NCBI GenBank assembly: GCA_036873135.1
Contig: JAPTYO010000020.1
Coordinates: 1,170,081-1,234,080 of the forward strand
From: Clarkia xantiana subsp. parviflora
Taxonomy: Eukaryota; Streptophyta; Magnoliopsida; Myrtales; Onagraceae
Length of the DNA stretch: 64,000 nucleotides
Direction of reading: 5' to 3'
The notes below the pieces were generated by a model that was not told the origin of the DNA, searched no databases, and worked only from the letters and a program-made list of their open reading frames with translations. A program made the translations under genes and the position numbers. This document shows positions 57,200-64,000 of the stretch, piece after piece. The first letter of the stretch is position 1. The number at the start of each line of letters is the position of its first letter.

Positions 57200-59982
57200 A
57201 TGGTTTCCGTATCCAGCTCGTCGCAGCTACTTCACCTCTTTAGGAACACAAGCTCTGCGCAATTCGCGCCTCCGCTCCTGTGTTTCTCACTCTACGCTGC
57301 TGCTACTCACTCGCCGCCGCGTCTCTGCGCTCTGAGGACTGGCTCCGACGGCGGTAAAATCGGCAGCCGTGAAGCGTACGATTCGGATTTGCTGAAGAAG
57401 CCTGTTGTTTCCAAGGATTTCGTTGGAATTTTGGTTGAAGACGAGAATATTGAATTATCAAGTAAGTTGAGAGAGGAAGAAGAGGTGGATGAGAGGGAGG
57501 AGGAGGAAGAAGAAGAAGATGAAAAGATTGATTGGGAGGACAAGATATTAGAAGAGACTGTGCCTTTAGTAGGGTTTGTCAGGATGCTTCTTCATTCTGG
57601 AAGGTGAGGTTCTTCATATCTTTCCTTCCTCTCCATAAAAGTTGTTGCTTCTGAATGCTCCATATATTATGGCTTGACAGTTAGAACCTGCCTGTGTTTG
57701 CAGCTATTATTGTCTAGTTTGAGTAAAGTATTCCTAATCTGTTCTGATGATTGGTTACACAAAATGGTCCTCAAATTGATTGGAATCACCATAGAATTTA
57801 GCTTTTTCTACTTTCAATTGGGGTTGCCATTGTCTTTTAGGAAGGAACTGCGTTCAGTTGACAATTCCCAGTATTTTGAAGACAATTATTTAAGTTCTTG
57901 ATTGATCTCTATACTGCTTGTTACCCTATATAGCAGCTAATAGCTCTAACATTCACCATCAAAGTAAATTCTTGATTGAACTCTATACTGCTAGTTGCAT
58001 TATTGTCTGTTTGAGTTCCTTCTTCAGACCAATGCAGTATTCATAATCTGTTCTTATGATTGTTACATTAAACTGTCCTCAAATTGATTGGAATTTCCGT
58101 AGAATTTAGCTTTTTCTACTTCCAATTAGAGTTGCCATTGTCTGTTAGGAAGGAACTGCATTCAGTTGACAATTATTACAGTTCATGATTGAACTCTTCT
58201 TAACCCAAAAAAAAAACGATTGAACTCTATACTGATAGTTAGCCTATATAGCAGCTAAAAGCTCTAACCTTTACCATCAAAGTAGTGTCTCCATTTGAAC
58301 AATTATAGATAGTGGTTATATTCTATTGGTTTCTTGTCTATGTAACTTTCTGTGACAGTGGCCATTGCTAAATTCTGCTACTGGGATTTCGATGATTAGC
58401 AGGTATCAGAGTGGAGATCGACTTAGACCAGATCATGAGAGAACAGTCCTTGAAAAGTTGCTTCCTCACCATCCCGAGTGTGAAAAGAAGATTGGATGTG
58501 GGATTGACTATATAACGGTTCGTTCTTCTCTTTCTTCACCCTCTTTGAATCTCCATTCAATATTATTCCACGTGGATGATGAGACTGTTGATTGAACAAA
58601 TATGAGGAAGAATAGGAAATAATGAAGATGTGCTCATTTATTGATGTCTAGAATGACTGCATTTCAAAAGGCTATGCAGAGCTTTATAGCTCAGTTATTC
58701 TATAATCGTTCTGCAGCCTGCACAACCATTTGAAATGTCGAGTTTTTCAAAATTTGCATCTTTTACACCAGAATACTGTTGTTGCTGCATGGACTAGTGC
58801 TGCTAATTGAAGATAAGCTTTGGTGTTGCCTAATTATAAATGGGGATGCTTCAATAGAAAGAAACTTATACTTATCTTTCTCTACTAGTGGGAAAACTTT
58901 GAGAACCACCTTTCATGCAGTAATAATTACCAACCCGCACTTCTAATCAATATTTGATCTTCATCGTTCATTCTCTATTAAGGTACTTAGAGTCTCTGTC
59001 CTCTAAGAACTTGGTGATTATTGTCATTACAACAATTAACATAAAATTAATGTCTTGTGCATAAAATATAATATTTCTGCATTTATTCTCACCTCAACAT
59101 AGAGTTCATGAAAGTATTAAGGGTTAAGAACCTATAAACTGTCTGAGGTTTGCCCTATGTGAGATTTTGGTGTCTGAAGTTTAAATTATTGATATTGGCT
59201 GTCTGAAGTTTCAATTTTGTTGAAATTTTGTTTTCCATCCATTTTTGTTGTCAAATTTAACAGAATTGTGTGAAAAGTCGAAATTGCCCATGATACTTTT
59301 ATCTTTATTACGACCACCACCCTACTCCGGCCGGCCACCACCCTACTCCGGCCAGCCACCACCCTACTCCAGCCACCACCATAGTGGCAATTTTGGGATT
59401 TATTTTTTTTATCAGGTCATGTGACAAGCACATGACCAAGTTCTGTCAGTTTTAACAGCAAATTTGGACGGAGACAACAAATTACAACAAAGTTGAAACT
59501 TCAGACAGTCAATATCAACAATTTAAACTTCAGACACCAAAATCTCACATAGAGCAAACTTCAGACAGTTTATAGGTTCTTAACCCAAGTATTTATGTTT
59601 ATAGTTAATTGCCATAAGTCAACTACATTGCACACCAAAGGGAATATCTAGCACAAATTGTCAAGTTCAAGCCACAAAAATTGCTACTTGATTGAGTGTG
59701 CACCTCGGTTTCTATTTACGGTTATTATCTAGCACTTCCAGGTAAGTAAGTGATTATATTACATGGGGTCTTACTGTGTATAATTTTGATGAACAGGTGG
59801 GATACCATCCCGAGTTTGAAAGCTCGAGGTGCTTGTTCATAGTGCGGATTGATGGAGTATTTGTCGATTTCTCATACTGGAAATGCATAAAAGGCCTCAT
59901 CAGGAAGAAGTATCCCCTCTATGCAGATGTGTTCATTCTTAGGCATTTCAGACGGCGACATCGCACCAATGGCAGATTATAA
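57200..59982 (+). CDS. DCL: DCL-like plastid protein (DUF3223)
   Basis: Three exons (57200-57603, 58403-58517 and 59797-59982) give 234 residues. The tomato DCL protein (defective chloroplasts and leaves) is plastid-targeted and needed for 4.5S rRNA maturation and chloroplast development; this is not Dicer-like. Seen directly: a Ser-rich N-terminus low in acidic residues, fitting a transit peptide; a Glu-rich stretch at about 90-117; then the DUF3223 core with SGDRLRPDHERTVLEKLLP, HPECEKKIGCGIDYITVGYH, SRCLFIVRIDG and VDFSYWKCIKGLIRKKYP. The first in-frame ATG is 57200; an upstream ATG at 57160 is in another frame and would make a short overlapping uORF. Intron 2 carries a Mutator-type MITE. 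Intron 1 contains an imperfect internal direct repeat (about 57690-57960 and 58000-58270). Confidence 0.92.
59121..59586. mobile_element. Mutator-type MITE in DCL intron 2
   Basis: Terminal inverted repeats of about 100 bp begin GGGTTAAGAACCTATAAACT at both ends. Flanks are AAGTATTAA (59112-59120) and AAGTATTTA (59587-59595), a 9-bp duplication with one mismatch. The centre holds three units of about 24 bp rich in CCACCACCCTACTCCGGCC. No ORF. Confidence 0.92.
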
Positions 59983-61478
59983 TTAGCTCCCTGCCCTTTC
60001 TTCCACAGGTAATATCACTGTAAGCTCAACATTTCCCTCCTTTTTCTGCCCAAGTATGTAAAATTATACGTCGTTCCGAATCAACTTTGTCAATAAATGT
60101 ACCGAAAATATTCGGAAATGAGTTGAGAAAGTAAATCATATTTAGACAGTTGGGAATCATGTTAGTGTTAGACCAAGCTGTAATGTCTCCTTGATCTTGT
60201 GTTCTAAGTAGTTCTTGCTATTCCTTTCGTTTCTTTCAATGAGGGTGTAAAGAATAAGAAATTATTTGGAGCGACAATTACAGTGTACACGATTGTGAGA
60301 AACTGTTGAATTGCTCATTTCGGATTTATGTATGTTCATATTTTCTGTGCTACTCCAGTATGGGGTGTAGGCGAGCTGGGTATCTTGAGTTCAAATTTAA
60401 CCGGGCCTATTTTTTTTCAAGTTTGAGCTCGTCTCGGTGCCATACATGACAAGTTCCGATATTGTATGGGTCTTGAATTGAATATATATATAGAGGGTTA
60501 AGACCTCATTACTGTTTTAATCTTTTGTATCATGTTGCTTTTAGGTATCACATATTTAAATTGTTGTTGCGAATATGTGTCTCATGTTTTGTTTTATTAT
60601 TTTTTTGTTTTCCGTCCGTTTTTATGTTAAATTTGAGGGATTTAGGGATACTACTCATGTGATTTCGTTATTTACCAGTTATTTACCCTCGTGCAAACCT
60701 TATGCCTTATGGTACTCAGTTTTTATATCAAGCATATTAACCTAAGAAAGAATCTCCATATTAAGGGAAATGACCTAAAGATGTTACAGTGGATAAGAGA
60801 GATTCTCATGGACAGTATTTTAAATGTCTCTGTTACTGTCGGAAAAGTGTGGTAGCCATCTATTTGGGACTTGGGTTTTATTATTATTATGTTGTAAATA
60901 TGTAAGAACCAGAACAAAACAATCAATGAATGAATAAATGAAATAATAAACCCTATTTTGGCCAAGTAAATAATAAACCTTCACTTCTGCACCTTTTCTC
61001 TCCTTGGTTTCATATTTGCTTCTACCTATAAACTATTTATCAATAGTGGCATCCTCCTAACTTCTTATAAAACAGTAAAATGACTGCCAGTGAGATAGAG
61101 ATGCATTTTTTAAGCTTGTTGATATGTCAGACTCGATTATAAATGAACTTATACTCGATTTGTACAAACAAATCTCTATTCAAACTCTATTAAAATTTAC
61201 CGAGTTAAATTCAAATATCGATACTCGAATTAAAAAATGAGCCCACTTCAAAACGCGAGTTTTGGGCCTAAGACTATACCAGAACCTACTATACTAGTCC
61301 CTCGAGCACAATGTATGCCTGGCCCTGTTCTATATAAATAGGATACACAGACAAATATTCCATCTCTATATCTCTCTCTCCCTCATAACTTCAACTCTTC
61401 CAATAATACTCTTATCACTTTCTTCTTCTACACCATTTTGTTTCCACTGGTTAGGTTTTTATTTGACCAAAATAATAT
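59983..61478. other. Spacer between DCL and the bHLH gene
   Basis: It begins with the DCL 3' UTR. At about 60494-60680 a fragment starting GGGTTAAGACCTCATTACTG and containing TTTCCGTCCG resembles the Mutator-type MITEs but is truncated. The stretch 61130-61330 has TACTCGA-type repeat motifs. The promoter of the bHLH region (TATAAATAG near 61334) follows. Confidence 0.5.
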
Positions 61479-61754
61479 ATGGAAGTTGCTCACTTAAGGT
61501 CAGCCGAAAACCGAAACCAAGTTCCGATTCCGATACCGACGTTGCCACCTGGCTTCCCGGTAACAAACGGTGCCGATGACGTCAATTTACTTCATTTGTC
61601 GGTAACCCTAAACCCTAACATATCATCACTACTTAAATTTTCAGAATTGCCGACGGGATTCTTTCGTCGGCAAAAGATGATTTTTTTTGTTGGTGAAAAG
61701 ATAATTTTGTCGGTAAATGTATTTCCCGACGGTAATAGTGAAAAAAAATATTAG
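61479..61754 (+). pseudogene. Possible detached 5' part of the bHLH gene
   Basis: ATG at 61479 follows a plausible promoter (TATATAAATAGG near 61332 and a CT-rich leader). The first 55 or so codons look protein-like (MEVAHLRSAENRNQ, Pro-rich PIPIPTLPPGFPV). After about 61630 the frame runs into sequence with repeated GTCGGCAAA/TTGCCGAC motifs and stops at 61754. It is not in frame with the bHLH ORF at 61910. Either it is the interrupted N-terminus of that gene, or the repeat block is now spliced out as an intron. I cannot decide between these. Confidence 0.4.
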
Positions 61755-61882
61755 TCGGCAAATGTTAATGTTTTGCCGACAGAAATTTCGGTGGCAAAAT
61801 ATTTTTTAGTTTAATCATTTCATTTTTTCACGATAAATACACTTTCGTTGACAAATACAATATCGTCGGCAAATTTTGATCG
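61625..61882. mobile_element. GTCGGCAAA-rich insertion block
   Basis: GTCGGCAAA or its reverse TTGCCGAC occurs repeatedly (near 61648, 61665, 61755, 61773, 61865), with related GTCGGTAAA and GTTGACAAA variants. Alternating repeats of this sort are typical of some plant CACTA-derived MITEs. Terminal repeats and target duplication are not clear. Confidence 0.5.
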
Positions 61883-61909
61883 CGAATTATATTACTTGAC
61901 AACAGCTCC

Positions 61910-62377
61910 ATGGAGGCTATGAGGGAGATCATCGAATCGCGTAAATCAGCCCGACAGCCGATAAACATCGATCCGGCCAAGGCGGTGAAGACGCCGAAAC
62001 GGAAGAACGTGAGGATATCGAAGAACCCGCAGAGTGTGGCGGCTCGACACAGACGGGAGAGGATAAGTGAACGGATCGGGATTCTGGGGGAGATGGTTCC
62101 CGGAGGAACGAAGAGTGACACTGCTACGATCCTCGATGAGGCGATTCGTTACACCAAGTTTCTGAAGAGGCAGGTGAAGTGTTTGGAGAAGGTTAGGCCG
62201 GTTCGAGATGGTTATGGCGGAGGAACAGGGTTAGGGTTAGGGTTAGGGTTTGGTGGACCAGTTGAAGCAGAGGAAGTATGGGGTTACAATGATTATATGG
62301 CAAGTTGTATGGAGATGGGTGATGTATTGTGTCAGCAGGGACAAAGTTCTAGTGGGGACAGTTATGGGGAATTCTAG
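61910..62377 (+). CDS. HECATE/INDEHISCENT-type bHLH transcription factor (subfamily VIIIb), possibly 5'-truncated
   Basis: A 155-residue ORF. HECATE-type factors work in the nucleus, mainly in gynoecium, meristem and light-related development, usually as heterodimers with SPATULA. Seen directly: AMREIIESR and INIDPAK before the domain, as in HEC proteins; [27 protein letters not shown] as the basic region (about 31-56); the loop [11 protein letters not shown]; and [19 protein letters not shown] as helix 2 (75-93). As in the HEC group the E-box glutamate is replaced by Ala (VAAR). Helix 1 is unusual: GILGEM where HEC members have RILQRL. The C-terminus has Gly-Leu repeats encoded by three TTAGGG-like units (about 62228-62250). 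HEC proteins usually have a longer N-terminus, which here may be the ORF at 61479. Functional status is uncertain. Confidence 0.75.
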   Translation: MEAMREIIESRKSARQPINIDPAKAVKTPKRKNVRISKNPQSVAARHRRERISERIGILGEMVPGGTKSDTATILDEAIRYTKFLKRQVKCLEKVRPVRDGYGGGTGLGLGLGFGGPVEAEEVWGYNDYMASCMEMGDVLCQQGQSSSGDSYGEF

Positions 62378-62453
62378 CAGACCCATCATGTATATTATTG
62401 GAAAGTGTAAAACATATATATATTATGTTAGACATGCTAGCGTGATGGGATAA

Positions 62454-63030
62454 GGGATGGCAACCGGGTTGGTTAGATTGGCAAACTCGGATTCAGATAG
62501 GTATACCTCTCGGGGCGGGTCAGTCGGGTAAAAAAAATTCCGCGGGTCGACCCACGGAGTCCCGACCCACTTGCCGTGTGAATATTTTTTATTTTTTCTA
62601 ACTTCTCAATATTACATTTATTTATTTTTTTTTGCCAAAATATTACATTATTATATATAAATTTAAACCACAATCTAAACGCCAATTAAATACAAACAAC
62701 AAACATATTAAATTCATCGCAAAATACAAATCCAAATCCAAACACCAAATTCAAATTAACAAATCCTAATAATCTAAATATACATCTATTTTTAATTTGG
62801 TCCTTATTATTTATATAAATACTATATTAACCATTTTGTTTAGTAAATTGTTGTATCATATTAACATAAATATATATATATATATACACTTCGGGGTGGG
62901 TCTACGGGCCCCCGCGCCCCTAGACCCGGACCCGTCCCGCCTCGAACCTGTCCCGTGACCCGCGGGTCGGCGAGTCAAAACCGGTCGGGGCCCAGCGGGT
63001 CCGCGGGGCCCCGAGACTCGTTGCCATCCC
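62454..63030. mobile_element. hAT-like repeat with GGGATGGCAAC ends
   Basis: The left end GGGATGGCAACCGGGTTGG and right end GTTGCCATCCC are inverted. Both ends are flanked inside by GC-rich CGGGTC/GACCCG sequence, and the interior is AT-rich. TAGGGATGGCAA-type ends are common among plant hAT-like non-autonomous elements. No 8-bp target duplication was seen. Confidence 0.6.
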
Positions 63031-63058
63031 TAGGTAGAAGGTATAAAAGTTTCTTGGT

Positions 63059-63410
63059 TTAATAGAATATTGAGAATTTGAAGCGTGATTGAGGAAAATC
63101 TCTTTTTTTTTTATCAATCAATAGTACTGAAATCTCAAAGACGGTTAAACAAAGTTTAAATACTGAAAATAAAACCTTAAACTTAGAACAAATTCGAAAA
63201 TAACCAAAAAAGTCCTAACAAAATCGATAAATTGCAAATACAATCTAAAAAAACATAAAACTGCGATGTTGACCCTCTAGATGAAAGAATTTGGTCGAAA
63301 AATATTGTACTCCATAGAAGAGATATGAGTATTGCTCAAACCGCTGTCCTCGCATAAAATATTGTATTCGCACGCCAAAATCCGATACCGATATCGCAGA
63401 AAAGTTTGTC
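63059..63410. repeat. Dispersed repeat, copy 2
   Basis: Same-orientation relative of 13765-14110; shared blocks are listed there. It begins directly after the hAT-like element, which may have inserted beside it. Confidence 0.7.
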
Positions 63411-64000
63411 CGCATAACATGGTTAGTACATGTGCTTATTGTTTAAATGTATAATAATATGCTATAAACGAATTATAAACGAGTAGAAAAAACTGAATAC
63501 TAAAAAGCGGGATGAATGTAAAGTTGTTTCTAGTGGCTGAACTACTATTATACCAGATAACATCATCTTTCATATATATCATATATGAGTTTCCAAGGCT
63601 TTTTTTTCGGCCTAATGGATTTTTAAATGTTTTTCTTAGGTAATAATTTTTTTAAAAGATCCGAAATGACGTGCCAAATAATTCGTAAGGGCTTAGGCCC
63701 ATAGTTTTTTTTATCTATGAAGCCCACGGCCTTCTCAATTTTCCCACTGAGGAAGCGACAATCAAACGGGCCTAGGCCGGTTTAGAGGCCTCCAAAAAGT
63801 ATGTGGCCTATTCCATCAATATTAATCTTAATTTAATATATATTTACATTCTATTTTTATTTTTTAGAGCAACTCATTTTTTATTTACAAATTATGTATA
63901 ATATTTTTTGTAATGCATTTAATTCTTTTCAAAGTATAATAATTTTTTGTTTTCTAAATATAAGTATTATTAACAAAAATATTTACTTTTTTTGGTGAAA

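Larger units (their letters stand above)
62378..64000. other. Repeat-rich end of the window
   Basis: Contains the element at 62454-63030, the dispersed repeat at 63059-63410 and AT-rich spacer with a GGCCTAGGCC-type patch near 63690-63800. No gene. Confidence 0.5.

Noticed and set aside
62228..62252. Telomere or interstitial telomeric array
   Set aside because: Only three six-base units, within an ORF, and not the usual plant TTTAGGG repeat.

Overview
The window is nuclear DNA from a flowering plant, very probably a eudicot. It has AT-rich spacers, genes split by GT-AG introns, plant-only gene families (BKI1, COR27-type, DUF1645, plastid DCL/DUF3223, HECATE-type bHLH) and abundant plant transposons. 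There are no bacterial operon signals, CRISPR arrays or rRNA genes, and I found no convincing tRNA gene.

Layout. 442-5742 (+): a 14-exon nucleobase-ascorbate transporter (NAT3 type) whose introns carry foldback elements. 5862-6261: a Mutator-type MITE. 7189-12523: a CACTA transposon with a 3-bp target duplication, holding gene-like fragments and a Helitron end. 14390-15292 (-): a DUF1645 protein. 16265-20515: a young non-coding LTR retrotransposon with 581-bp LTRs. 20860-21699: a probable Helitron. 24532-27435 (-): a seven-exon gene for a type II membrane protein with a cysteine-rich C-terminus. 27436-32750: repeats. 33377-36561 (+): a PP2C phosphatase (Arabidopsis At1g47380 type) with an upstream ORF. 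39568-46116: a nearly intact L1-type LINE with a 17-bp target duplication. 48125-48991 (+): BKI1. 49960-50244 and 52174-52455 (-): tandem EF-hand genes. 54131-55481 (-): a COR27/COR28-type cold and clock gene. 57200-59982 (+): a DCL/DUF3223 plastid protein. 61910-62377 (+): a HECATE-type bHLH whose 5' part looks interrupted by repeat DNA. The rest is repeats and AT-rich spacer.

How the genes relate. These are independent eukaryotic genes, not an operon. From memory, NAT3 and the DUF1645 gene AR781 are close neighbours on Arabidopsis chromosome 2, and BKI1 and COR27 lie fairly near each other on chromosome 5, so two stretches may preserve ancestral gene order. This needs a synteny check. The strongest unexplained structure is a family of small elements ending in GGGTTAA-like inverted repeats with 9-bp target duplications (Mutator type). 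In the last NAT intron, one terminus of such an element, together with its flank, has been amplified about four times in tandem next to the splice acceptor. Other notable signals are an Arg-to-His change in the NAT signature, a dense array of GGTC-N4-GACC palindromes inside the LTR element, and an ATGA stop-start overlap between the two LINE ORFs.

Limits: exon boundaries were set by eye from splice sites and remembered homologues. Repeat boundaries rest on terminal repeats and target duplications read directly from the sequence. No database search was possible.
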